Origin: Spiroplasma melliferum
Lineage (GTDB): Bacteria > Bacillota_I > Bacilli_A > Mycoplasmatales > Mycoplasmataceae
DNA: 64,000 nucleotides
Assembly: GCA_005222125.1 (NCBI GenBank)
Contig: CP029202.1
Location: forward strand, 1,240,001-1,304,000
Direction: 5' to 3'
The notes beneath the pieces are model-generated. The model had not been told where the DNA came from. It worked only from the letters and a program-made list of their open reading frames with translations, and ran no database searches. Made by a program: the position numbers and the translations under genes. Of the stretch, positions 23,583 to 34,811 are shown piece by piece. The number at the start of each line of letters is the position of its first letter. Position 1 is the first letter of the stretch.

Positions 23583-24062
23583 ATGTTAAATAAAATTAAT
23601 AATGCGTCATTTGGAACATATGAATATTTATATTATGATGCAAGAGGATTTAGAAAAAAGAATTGAAATCAAAAGTATTCTGATGAATTTATTGTTTGTT
23701 GTATAAAAGATGTTTATTTTAATAGGTTAACTTCTTTTGAAGTTGGTAAAAAATATAATATTTCATCGGGTAGAGTTCGTTTATGAATTCATTATTTTAA
23801 ATATCGAAAAGGTTATCGTTTTTATTGTGAAGGTGGAATTTCTGATCAATTAGATAAAATTATTAAAGTGTCTGAATATAATTTGAAATCCAAGAATTTT
23901 TTAAAATGAGAAAAAATGAAAGAAATGTATTTAAAAGGTTGCTCGTATTTACAAATAAAAAAAGAGTTAAATGTTAGTGACGCAAATATTGCATATTGTG
24001 TTAATAAATTTAATTTGCCAAGAAGACGACCAGTTATAATTTCTAAAAATCATATGTGATAA
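23583..24062 (+). CDS. HTH-like DNA-binding protein unique to prophage 1
   Basis: 159 aa, start after AAGGAG. Contains two segments that look like helix-turn-helix units: SFEVGKKYNISSGRVRLWIH (about residues 59-78) and SYLQIKKELNVSDANIAYCV (about 130-149). Basic overall; ends RRRPVIISKNHMW. The two units suggest a diverged resolvase/transposase-type HTH tandem without a catalytic domain, or a phage repressor/initiator. Absent from prophage 2, where an unrelated 143-aa gene takes the same place after the repeat region. Direct repeats upstream may be its operator or iterons. Confidence 0.6.
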
Positions 24063-24074
24063 ATATTTTTTAAG

Positions 24075-24199
24075 TTACTTTTGTTGTTAACTGGTCATAT
24101 TTTAAAAATAAAATAATTTGTAATAACTTGTTGTAGCTAATGTAACCATGTTGTGGAGGTGATATGTTATTTAATATGGCCAGTTAACAACAAAAGTAA
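24075..24199 (+). repeat. 27-bp inverted repeat (26/27) around a 71-bp loop
   Basis: Arms 24075-24101 and 24173-24199, core TTGTTGTTAACTGG / CCAGTTAACAACAA, one mismatch. The loop contains GGAGGTGAT followed by ATG and a six-codon frame MLFNMAS that ends within the right arm. Found only in prophage 1 at the point where eight or nine genes of prophage 2 are missing. Could be an attenuator for the tip protein gene, a MITE-like remnant, or a single-strand folding signal. Confidence 0.7.
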
Positions 24200-24220
24200 T
24201 TGTTAGTTAGGAGAATTTAT

Positions 24221-26473
24221 ATGAAAAAATCTTTATCTTTATTTGCAGTTGTTATTTTAGGTATTTTAAGTTTAGTTATTCCTTTGATTACATTAACTGC
24301 ATTTAAACCCTTAAATCAGCAAAATTATACTGTTAAGCAACAAGCAACCGGTATCAATGAAACAGATTTTATTAATACAATGTTTTTACGTAGTACTTTT
24401 TTTGAAAACTGGTCAGAAACAAATTATTTTATTAATCCAACTTTAAAAACATCACAAACATTAACTTACAATGATAAATGATATTTAGATTTTTTAAAGG
24501 ATAGTTATTCTACCGGAATTTCATTCGATAAGCCCAGTGATGAGTTCATGGACTTATATAAAAATTGAGATACTTATGCTAAACAATATAACATTGATAA
24601 ATTTTATGATGTTGATAAAAAACAATTTTTAAAAGAATTAACTAATTTTTCTTATTCTTTTGCAAAATATTTTAATACTGTTGAAGTTATTAATAAATTT
24701 GAAAAAAGTGTTGATAATTTACAAATTGTTGATATTACTTCAAATTTTGGAAATTGGAAACAAGTTTATTGATATGATAAACCATTTGCTGATATTGATA
24801 ATAAATATTATATTGTTATTTGAAAAGGCTTAAATTTAGAAAAATGAAATATTGTTAAATTTAATAATAACAATGAAAAAATAGAAATTCAGATAGATAG
24901 TGGCCAAGAATTATGAAAATTTGATAAACAATTAATGCTTGATGTTGGTAAAGGAATTATTTTATGAAATAATGATTCGACAGGAAAAATTTTTAAATCA
25001 GTTTATCGTTGGAATGGAGATACTGAACCACAAATACCCGAAATAGACAAAAACGGTAATTTAAAATATTTTTCAGAATATTGAGAAAGTGTTCGTAATT
25101 TTTTATTAAAATATATTGATATTATTATTCAAGAAAATATTCGAGTTCAGCAAGGTGGTAACCCTGATTATGATGATCCAAATTTAGGTAGTCAAAGAAT
25201 AATTTTTGATTTTGAAATTATTAATAATTTAGATAAAGTTAATACTAGTACAATTTTAACTAAGAAGTCAATTTATCGAATGATTTTAACGATTGATGAA
25301 CGAAAAAATATTATTGCTGGGAGTTTAGAGTTAACACACCTTAAGCAATATTGGAATGGATATGATTATAATAATTATCGGTATACTGATGATTTGGGTT
25401 TTTTATTTTCTTTTATGAAGGATAAAGAAAATACATTTAATTTTAGTGCTGAAACATATAATTATTATCAAGGTAATACTCCTAATACTGGTAAAGAGAT
25501 TTTTGAACAGATGAAAGGACAAATTGATATTAATAAATTTTTAAAAGCCTTTTTTGCGCATGCGTTGGTGCCAGTGTTTCAAAATCGTAGTAATTTTATT
25601 GAAAGTGGTTATATTGATAATTTACAATATGATACAGTTTTAATTAACTTTTTTGGTTTAAAATTAGTTAATTTTAGAGATGTTTTAATTGATGAAAATA
25701 ATACTAATAAAACTCAATTTGAAAAGTTATTAAATAGTATGTTTACGGTTTCTCAAAATTTTTATAAAGATTATTTACGAACCATTTTTGATTTAGAAAA
25801 TAACACTTATGTGCAAGGATATAACAAGAAATATGGTTTATTAGCGAACAATGGTTTTAAAATTTATCCACGTTACTTTTATTTTTCTGATAAATATAAG
25901 CAATTAGATATCAAGTTGTATTCTGCTTATAAAAATCGTTTTTATAGTACTAATTATGGTAATGTATTTAATTATGATTTTTCAGTTTCAAATGATTATA
26001 ATATTAATCAAAATGAGGGTTATGTTTTTGAAGGTGCTTTAAAAGACAAATATGGTTTAAAATATAAAAAAATTGAAGAACAAAAAATTGGTTATAATGT
26101 TTTTGAATTACAAGCTCAAAAAGAAAATGATATGTATCGTTATTATGATTTTAATTTTGGTATTTATAATTGACAAGAAATTAATAATGGTGGGTTGTTT
26201 CCTGACGGTCAATGATGACAAGCACAATATGAAAGTTGCAGTTGATATAATTTAGCATGTCATATTAGAAATGCAGCAATATGAATTGTTAATAATATTC
26301 CTGGTGTTAAGCAAGTAAATGAATTAGCAAGCGGAGTTGGTAAAATATTTCAAACAATATATAGTTTTTTTAATCAAACATTTGAAGTATGAAAATTTAG
26401 TCCAGCATTATATAATACAATAACAAATATATTCCTATTAATTATATTTATGAAATTTGTACGATTAATATAA
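24221..26473 (+). CDS. Plectrovirus tip/adsorption-type protein with variable domain
   Basis: 750 aa. N-terminal signal (SLSLFAVVILGILSLVIPLI), large extracellular part, C-terminal membrane segment (YNTITNIFLLIIFMKFVRLI), the layout of inovirus pIII-like proteins. Residues 1-175 and 290-750 are nearly identical to the prophage 2 protein; residues about 176-285 are not alignable with it. Within this segment residues 191-278 (24791-25053) are the same as a segment of the convergent lipoprotein. Start at 24221 after TTAGGAG. The three phage virion roles (adsorption, capping, release) are inferred from size and topology. Confidence 0.8.
24791..25053 (+). repeat. Variable-domain block A, copy in tip protein gene
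   Basis: 263 nt that by eye read identical to the reverse complement of 26527-26789. Both copies are translated in the same frame (DIDNKYYIVIWKGLN... to ...EPQIPEIDK). Flanks on both sides diverge, so the identity has sharp edges. Confidence 0.9.
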
Positions 26474-26497
26474 AAAAGGAACTATTAAGTTCCTTTT
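26474..26497. terminator. Bidirectional terminator between tip protein and lipoprotein genes
   Basis: Stem AAAAGGAACT / AGTTCCTTTT with a four-base loop, U-runs in both directions. The equivalent in prophage 2 is at 49284-49305 with a compensated stem (AAAAGGACT / AGTCCTTTT). Confidence 0.8.
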
Positions 26498-26948
26498 ATT
26501 CTTTTCAATCAGTAATTTTACCAGTATTTTTGTCTATTTCGGGTATTTGTGGTTCAGTATCTCCATTCCAACGATAAACTGATTTAAAAATTTTTCCTGT
26601 CGAATCATTATTTCATAAAATAATTCCTTTACCAACATCAAGCATTAATTGTTTATCAAATTTTCATAATTCTTGGCCACTATCTATCTGAATTTCTATT
26701 TTTTCATTGTTATTATTAAATTTAACAATATTTCATTTTTCTAAATTTAAGCCTTTTCAAATAACAATATAATATTTATTATCAATATCATTAAATGATG
26801 AATCGTTGTAACATTGTTGTTTTCAATTTCCGTGGTCTTGTTTTTCACAAGGAATATTTTTATTATTTGGTTTATCACAACTAATTAATGTGGTTGTACT
26901 TGTTGCTGTTAATCCTATTGTTCCTAAAATACTTAGTAATTTTTTCAT
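26496..26948 (-). CDS. Phage-encoded lipoprotein carrying the tip protein's variable domain
   Basis: 150 aa. Spiralin-type signal MKKLLSILGTIGLTATST with lipobox LISC (Cys 25). After a short linker, residues about 54-141 equal the variable segment of the tip protein (DNKYYIVIWKGLNLEKW onward); the last residues TGKITDWKE are shared with the prophage 2 lipoprotein. Opposite to all other genes of the element. AAGGAAGGA lies about 12 bases before the start. Expected on the outer face of the single membrane. Proposed role: occupying the receptor for phages with the same adsorption type (inference). Confidence 0.8.
26527..26789 (-). repeat. Variable-domain block A, copy in lipoprotein gene
   Basis: Inverted partner of 24791-25053; same length and, by eye, no mismatch. 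Confidence 0.9.
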
Positions 26949-27020
26949 TTGGCTAATTGTTCCTTCCTTTATTAAACTATGTAATAATTATAACAAAAAA
27001 TTTTAGAAAGGTATTTAATA

Positions 27021-28016
27021 ATGAATTATAAGCATTTCAATATTGATGAACGTGTTATATTAAGTCAGTTATTAGTATCAAAACTATTTCAAAAGAAAAA
27101 TGGCAAACCAAATTTATTTAAAATTTCTAAATATATGGAAAGAAGTGTCTCTACAATTTGAAATGAAGTTAAACGTTTTCAAAAGTTAAAAGAATATAAT
27201 CCTATTAAAGCTCATAAAAAGTATCTTAAAAATCGTAAAAAATCAGTTAAGCATATTAAATTTTCATATCAACAATTAATGTGATTAGATGAAAAATTTA
27301 ATAAGTTTCATTGGTCGCCCGAGATTATTTGTTATGCATATAAACGTGAATTTGGTATTAAATTTCCGGTATGTTTTAAAACTTTATATAAGTATGTTTT
27401 TCTTGGTTTATTTGGTTTAAATAAACGTAATTTGTATTTTCACGGTAGAAAAAATAAGAGTAAACAAAATATTGATAATCGTGGTAAATTAAGTAATTTT
27501 AGAACTATTGCAGAGTCTAAACATAATAAAAATGAATTTGGTTGATTTGAAATGGATACAATAGTTGGCAAAGATTTTAAATCTGTTTGTTTGGTTTTAA
27601 CTGAACAATTAACTAAATTTGAAATTGTAAAAAAATTAAAAGATAGGACACCAAATGAAGTAATCAGTGTTATTAAAAATATTTTTAAAACTAGTGTTTT
27701 AAAGAAAATAGTTAAAGGTATTATAACTGATCAAGGTAAAGAGTTTTCAGAATGAAAACAAATTGAAGCTTATATTGATACTAAAGTTTATTTTTGTGAT
27801 AAAGGTAAACCTACTCAAAAACCTATTGTTGAACGAATTAACCGGGATTTAAGGCATTGATTTCCTAAAGGAATAGATTTAGATGTTTATTCACAAGAAT
27901 ATTACGATGAAATAGTTAATATTATTAATGAAAGACCACGACAGTGTTTAGGTTGAAATTCAGCAAAAAATTATTTTGTCAATTTTATTAAAAAATATGT
28001 TAATATAAAAATATAA
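27021..28016 (+). CDS. IS30-family DDE transposase of prophage 1
   Basis: 331 aa, intact with TGA as Trp. N-terminal HTH region (KISKYMERSVSTIWNEVKRF), then the DDE core: Asp in WFEMDTIVG, Asp in IITDQGKEF, Glu in KPIVERINRDLR, and the IS30-type end INERPRQCLGW. Start after AGAAAGG. It lies just inside the right terminal repeat and is expected to catalyse integration of the circular phage DNA. Divergent from the lipoprotein gene with a shared promoter region. Confidence 0.93.
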
Positions 28017-28047
28017 GATTTTTTTCTACTTGCATTTACAATTTACA
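28017..28047 (+). repeat. Right terminal inverted repeat of prophage 1
   Basis: Ends ...GCATTTACAATTTACA; partner of 22411-22441. Immediately followed by TAT and an A16 run (28053-28068). Confidence 0.85.
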
Positions 28048-28103
28048 TATTAAAAAAAAAAAAAAAAACAAGTGACAACCAAAATTTCAAAAATAACTTA
28101 AAA

Positions 28104-28138
28104 ATAAAAATCTAAGCTTTGCTTAGATTTTTATTTTT
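28104..28138 (-). terminator. Terminator of the FtsX permease operon
   Basis: Stem AAAATCTAAGC / GCTTAGATTTT with a TTT loop, seven bases past the permease stop on the minus strand. Confidence 0.8.
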
Positions 28139-28144
28139 TTAGTT

Positions 28145-31100
28145 TTATACTTCGTTTGCAGTAACTTGTTCTTGAATACTCATATGATTAATTTTATAAG
28201 TTGAAATTCAATATGTTATTAAATAGATTCCTGCCATTAAAATAAAAGTAATTGGAATTGTAATTCATGGGAATCCAAATGGAATAATTACTTTAGCAAT
28301 TGCAATAAACCCATAAACACCTAGTCATAATGTTAATCACATTATACCAACACCTAAAATTCATGCTAGAAAAGCAAACGGAGTAAATATCCCTAATGTT
28401 AAACTATTAATTTCACGATTTGAATATCCTAAAGCTTTCATTACAGCCATAAATTTTAGGAAAGAATTAACAAAGGATTCTGTCATAATATATACAATAA
28501 TAATAGCGGTTATAATCGTAATAATAACAAAGATAATCGATAAGATACTTGAAATTCAAGCAAGTTTTTCAATAACTTGCGATTTAATAATTAAATAATC
28601 TGTTCCCCCAACTCCACTAGTTAATTGGCCATTCATAAAATCATTCATTGAATACGAACCATCTGGGGAAGAAAGATTAAATCGTGTTGTTTGATCAACT
28701 TGATCATTATATTTACTAAACTTACCATTAAATCATAACATCGGATTATCATCTTTGTCATCATATAGTTCACTAGAACTTGTATTAAAACCAAGAATTT
28801 TATTAGCAATAACTTGATTTACATATGCCCTCGGAACATCATATGAATTTTGAATTCCAACAACTTTATATTTAATATTTTTAGTAATTTTGCCAATTTT
28901 TAATAATCCTTGCCGTAATGCTTCTCGATATCAATTAGTTGGAAAGCCCGTTAAATCACCAATACCATTAATTTCTTTGTCAAATTTATTATCAAAAGGA
29001 TGAATAACATAATAATCACCTTCTGCAGTTACTTCTTTAGTGACTACTCTCTGATCAGGGGGGCTATTAAGGTCTAGCAACCCTGGTAAACGGCGTCCTG
29101 TTGTTGCAGAAATTGTTGAATTTTGAAATTCCCCTGGTTTAAAAGCAGAAACTGGTAATTTTAAAACAAAATTTTTAATATTATAATAATCTTGAACTTT
29201 ACCATTTTTATTTTCAAAACCAACACGTGTTTTGTTTCCAATTGTTAATTTCGTTAAATCAAGGGTAAAAGGATTAAGATTATCATCAGTAAAACCACTT
29301 GGTAACTCATATGACCATGCGGCTTGGTCCACAGCACAATGCAGTGCATCATCACAATACTGTAATTGTTGAACATTAGTAGTAGTTTCAACTATTTTAT
29401 TTAACAATAAATTATATTTACTTTCTGCGGCTTTATTTACAACCATTGGAATTTCATCTGCCCCAATATTTAAATTTTTACTATCATCTAAGATTTTTTT
29501 AACCGTATGATTTGGAAAAATAATTGTTTTATTATTTGCATTAATTCCATATGTTGGAAGAATAAAACTTGAATTTGATATATTTGTTGTATATCCGGTA
29601 TAAACATCTTCATTTTTTGAATTATAAGTTGAAGTTCCAAAAGTAAAATTAAATTGTAATTTCGCCAAATCATCTTTTAACCACATTGCTCGAATTTTAC
29701 CTGGCATAATATCACTTGTTGCATATTGTGCACAATAAGTCCAACGATCAATAATATTTGGGTCTGTTGGGTGGACTGGTGGTTTTCCAAATGCACGTGG
29801 CATTGTTGAACATAATAAAGTATCAATTTGATTTCGAATATCAACATTTTCACCATAATGTTTATACATATCATAAAAAGTACCAATTGATAAACTTGCT
29901 CCTTTTCCAACCATAAAATTAAAAATAATCATATTATTTAATTGTTGTGCGTATAAATGAGCATTTTTAGCACTAATATCAGTTTTTGTTGATAACCATT
30001 TTCCATTATATAAATAATCACTTACTAAAGAATTTTTAGTTAATGGATATGCTGCCTCAGTCGAAAAACTAGGACCATTTCAGTCATACATTTCATAGCG
30101 ACTAAATGGAATATTACCAATAACATTCGTATATTCGTATTCATTATTATAATTTAAATTGGCATAATAATCTTTACTAAACTTATTGATTGCTGTTGGA
30201 ATTAAAGTTGCTAACGTTAAAGATAAACTAGCAACAAAAAATGTTAAGAAAAATCAACCAATTTTTTTCATTGAAACGGCCATCATCACAAAACGAAATT
30301 TTGTTGTAAACTTTTTAAAACGAAAAACATTGCTAATAGAATATACTAATTTTGAGGTTTTAATATTTTTATTCGGATTTAATAAATCTAACGGACTAAT
30401 TATTAATTGTCGAATTGCTGTTACTAAAATTGACAAACTACTAACAAGACCAATAATCCCAAAACAAATTGCAAATGGAATCAATGAAAATGAAAAGTTA
30501 ACTGGAATAACAAAGTAACTATTAAAAACACTCATAATAGGGAGTTGCAAACAGACACCAATAATTCATCCAAGTGGAACTCCAATTCCAGTTACTACAA
30601 TTGCATGCGCTAAATAAGAACTAGCAATTGTTAATCCACTATAGCCGTTTGCTTTTAAAATTCCATTTTCAATTTTTTGTTGATTAATAATTTTTTTAAT
30701 TAAAATTATTAATGTGAAAATTAAAATTATTAAGAAAATAATGCATAAAACGATTGTAATCGTACGATAAAATCTAATTGTAGTTCCCAATAAAGAATAA
30801 CGTAAGTAAACCAACTTTGTTTCATCGCGACTTTGTAGTGGAGCATTTTTATCACTTGGATTATTTAAACTTCAAAAATCAGCTGCTAAATATTTTTTAA
30901 AATTTTCAAAGTCTGTTCCTTTATTTTCAGATAAACCAACATGATTAATATATAATGTGGAATTTTCTTCAATATCAGTGTTGGCAGCAATAGACTCACT
31001 ACGATAAACTTTTTCAGAAACATAAATAATACCATCTGTTTTTGGATCTGGAAAAACATCAGTATCATAAATTGTTGGATAAATATTAGCCGGATCTCCA

Positions 31101-32389
31101 CCAATAGCACCAACAAAGAAATTTGAATTTTCACCAATTGTAAGTTGATCTCCTACTTTTAATTTTTGACTCCGTGCAAATTGTGGTGTAATAACAACAT
31201 ATACATCATTAATTGGATTAGTTGGGTCAAAAGAATCATATTTTTTAATAAGTTTTAATTTATTATCTTGTAATAATTGTTGTCAATTAATAATTTTATA
31301 TTTTAAATTTGATGTTAAGTCTCAATATGCATATTGTTCACGTAACTGAACTGAAAAATTTGAAGCTTTAGCAACTAAAGTATAATAGGATTTTGTCAAT
31401 CCATAAGGTCCATAAGGTTGATTCCTAAAACTACTATTCTTATTATTTTGATTATAAAAATCATTAACACTAAAAACGGCATTTTCAATATTATTATTAT
31501 AACCAACATCAAGATTATTATTAACAGTTGGTGAATAATAAAGACTAATTTTTGTTAAAGGCTGTGATGTATCTTTTACTAAAAAACTTAAATCACCATT
31601 TAATTTTTCCTCAAATAATCTATTTTCAATGCTAGCTTTAGTAGGAATTTCATCTACGCTCCCTCGTAAATCAACATCTTTTTTTCATTTTGTTATACCA
31701 TTATTAACAAAATCAATAACTGCATCCTTTAATTTTTTTCTATCTGTTATCCCAGGATATTTTTTATTTAAATATGCAATAATTAAATTTACTGTATTCT
31801 GTGAAATATCACTATGCGTAAAATTATTCATAAATTCTTCAATTAAAGGTAAATTATCTTGATTAAAAAGATAACCTTTCTGATCATATAATTGTCCAAT
31901 TACAGAAGTTTGAAAAGCTTTGCTATTAAAGTTAAAACGATATAAACCATTATTTAAAAAAATTGGAGCAGTTTTATCAAGATCAGTAAAAATAATATTA
32001 CTTACTTTATTTGTTCTAGAATCAAAAGTAAATTCTATTTCAACATTATTATCCAATGCTTTTAATGCTCCATCTTCACCTAAATGAGCATAAGGTAATG
32101 TTCACTGTTCACCATTAACATCAGTAATTAAATGATAATCATTGCTAAAAGCATATCAGGGGGTAATTGTTTCTACATTTTGTCCTGTTTTCTTTTTACT
32201 ATCAAATCTTAATAAATAATCATAAGCAAAAGTTCCTTCCCCCATAAATGAATATGCATTAGTTAAACGTGTATTAACAATTCACGAAGAAGTTGTTAAT
32301 AATGTTAAAAGCGCAGCTAATATTATAAAAATAATTAACTGTGCTTTTTGCTTAAACATACTTTTTAATGTTTGTAAAAACAGCAACAT
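28145..32389 (-). CDS. Very large FtsX-like ABC transporter permease
   Basis: 1414 aa, continuous with TGA as Trp. Start at 32389 after GAGGAG. One N-terminal membrane segment, a large extracellular domain (about residues 40-530), a cluster of membrane segments (about 540-715), a second extracellular domain (about 720-1270), and a final cluster (about 1275-1405) with the FtsX-type pattern (FLKFMAVMKALGYSNREI then IPFGFPWITIPITFI; the first cluster has KKIINQQKIENGILKANGYS). This is the MacB/FtsX architecture. No ATPase subunit is encoded in the window. The 774-aa lipoprotein gene ends 29 bp upstream, so they form one operon and may act together in export or surface remodelling. Confidence 0.85.
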
Positions 32390-32418
32390 TTTTAGATCTC
32401 CTCTTTTTCAATTAACTA

Positions 32419-34743
32419 TTAATAATAACGAGTATTGTTATAGTATCAAACAAAGTCACTTAATAAATATGAATTTTTTGTTAAATCATCTTTAATCCCT
32501 GGATTATATAAAAAACGAGCTTGATTATTAAATTCAACAACATAACTATATTTAATTTTATCACTATTTGTTAAATATTCATTGCCCTGTCCATCATAAT
32601 CAACTCAGTCTTGACTATTTCATGTTTCGCCCTCTGGTGCAATATTATGACGTTGTTTTGGGTCTTTTTCTTGTTCAACATATGAAGGAGAATTTCCTGA
32701 AGCAGGATCAGTATATCCTAATGGTTTTTTATGACGTTCTAATTTAGTTGAAGCATCTTTGGGACCATAATAATCTAATTGGTAACGAACACCAGTTACA
32801 GAACCATCAGTTACAATTGCACCTAATTTTGAACCATCTACGCCAGTTCCTGAGGCTGTAATATATCATTTTCGATCTAAAAAGATATTATCAAATCAAT
32901 CCTCGGCCATTACTTTATTAACTTGATTTGTTAATTCACCAATATAACCATTTTCTGAATCTAATATTTGTGTAATAAATTTATGCATTGATTCATAATC
33001 AGGATACGTATTATTACCTCCATGCGCTCAAATATTAATGACATCAAATAATGATCCTTGTTTATATTGACCTGTTTCATCAACAAAACCATAACTATTT
33101 AAAATAAACTTAGCATATTCGCTATTAGGATCAACTGCCATTAAGTCCTCTTTAAAACCGTTTTTTTTCGGTCCTTCATTATAAACATTATCAATTGTTT
33201 TAACATTATTAGTATTTAATTTATAATGTCCTTCACTATCACTAGTGTAAAATCAATTTGCTAACCCCGCAATTCCTTTTAATAAATTAAACAAATCAAA
33301 GTTTGGTCCGTTCAAAATTTGCAATAATGTTCGAATTAAAGCAACAACACTATCTTCAGCAAAATTCCCAATTAAGCCTTGGAATTTTAAAAGACCTTCA
33401 TAAACTGTCTTTGACATTATACGGTTAAATTTTTGGACATCAAAGTTTGAACCTTCTTTTGCTAAAGCTTCTGTAAATCAGTTTCCTAAAACAGAATACC
33501 ATTTTAAAAAGGCATTTTTATGTTCTTTATTATCACTTGTTAAATCTAAATATTGCTTCTCCTCTTGCAAAATTACGCTCAGAGATTTTGCCACAACTGG
33601 ACTGCTAAAAATATCATAAAGTTTCATATTTTTAATTGTTTTATCAGGTTCAGCCACTTCACCATCACTTTGATGTTCAACTTTAAGAACCGTATTTTCA
33701 ATCGTATCACGACTAAATATTTCTAATAATGGACTGTCCAATTTAACATTACCTGAACTGTCAAAAAACTGATTTTTTATTTGCATTAAAATAAAAAATG
33801 GTGCTGCTAAGAAAATTCCTGCAGTTTTTTCGCCATAACGATTATTTTGAATAAATGGTAATAACTGTGCTAATGAATATAAAACTGGTAATTCTAATCC
33901 CGGTCCAAATTGACCTAACATGGTAATTGCTTCATCAAAATATTTTAAACCAAATAAATCATATAATGAACTTGATTGGTTCGCCACACTCTTTCCAAAT
34001 TTAATTTCTTCACCACCATCGTTATAAGACAATGTTGACTTTGTTGGCGGTGTTGAAAGTGAATTATGATATAAAATATTTGATACATAAGGACCTGATG
34101 ATGAATCATAATAATTACTTCAACCGGCAGTTCTCTTAATATAATTAAGAACTGATTCTGATTTTTGTGATAATGTATTTGCTAAAGCTCCAGTATCATA
34201 TTGAGCTCATGCTAAATTTGGATTTGCAACAAAATCTGTATAACGCCCTGATGCATCTGTTTTATTGCTAGGATGTCCTTGGTTAGCTTCTGTATTTCAT
34301 TTTGAAAAATCACTCATTGCAACAATTGATGACATTAAATTATAAATATTTCGTTCTGGTTGATAAGTACTATCCGTTGCTCTTCAAGGATTATAATAAA
34401 GATTATTTAATTTTTTATATTCTTCAACATAATCTTTAATTTTAATTTCTTTTCCACTTTTAGTAGTAAAAACTCCTTTTAAGTTTCTTCCAACATTATT
34501 TAAGAAATATTGTAATGTCGGAAACCCATAAGTATTCATATTTTCATGACGACTAGCAATTAAAATTTTAGCAATTGTACTAGTATATTTAACTAAATTT
34601 CGAATTGTCGGGTCGATCTTATTAAGTTCACTATCAAAATAATCGTCATTTTGACTATTTTTTCCTTTTGCACAAGAAACTACTCCCAGCATACTTGCTG
34701 ACATTAAAGTTGTAGATCCTAGTATAGAAAGTAATTTTTTCAT
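32419..34743 (-). CDS. Large lipoprotein upstream of the FtsX permease
   Basis: 774 aa. Signal MKKLLSILGSTTLMSAS with lipobox VVSC (Cys 24). The start at 34743 lies after AAGGAGTGAAGG. Long soluble region, Asn/Tyr rich, without a motif I can name. Such lipoprotein plus FtsX-like permease pairs are common in Mollicutes. It is separated from the upstream membrane protein by 68 bp. Confidence 0.8.
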
Positions 34744-34811
34744 TTCCTTCACTCCTTTTATATTTATTAAATTTTTATAAAAATCATTAATTTAAAAGTC
34801 AGCAGATAACA

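Larger units (their letters stand above)
22411..28047 (+). mobile_element. Prophage 1: SpV1-type plectrovirus, reduced (5.6 kb)
   Basis: Bounded by 31-bp imperfect terminal inverted repeats (22411-22441, 28017-28047) and flanked by TAT on both sides, a likely 3-bp target duplication. Gene order: 37-aa peptide, 49-aa membrane protein, 82-aa coat protein, nested inverted-repeat region, unique HTH-like gene, 27-bp inverted repeat, 750-aa tip protein, convergent lipoprotein, IS30-type transposase. Compared with prophage 2 it lacks the Zot-like ATPase and eight or nine small genes. All remaining genes are intact, so it is not simply decaying. Confidence 0.9.

Noticed and set aside
28053-28068. A16 run beside the prophage 1 end as part of the element
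   Set aside because: It lies outside the TAT duplication and has no counterpart at prophage 2; most likely host sequence.
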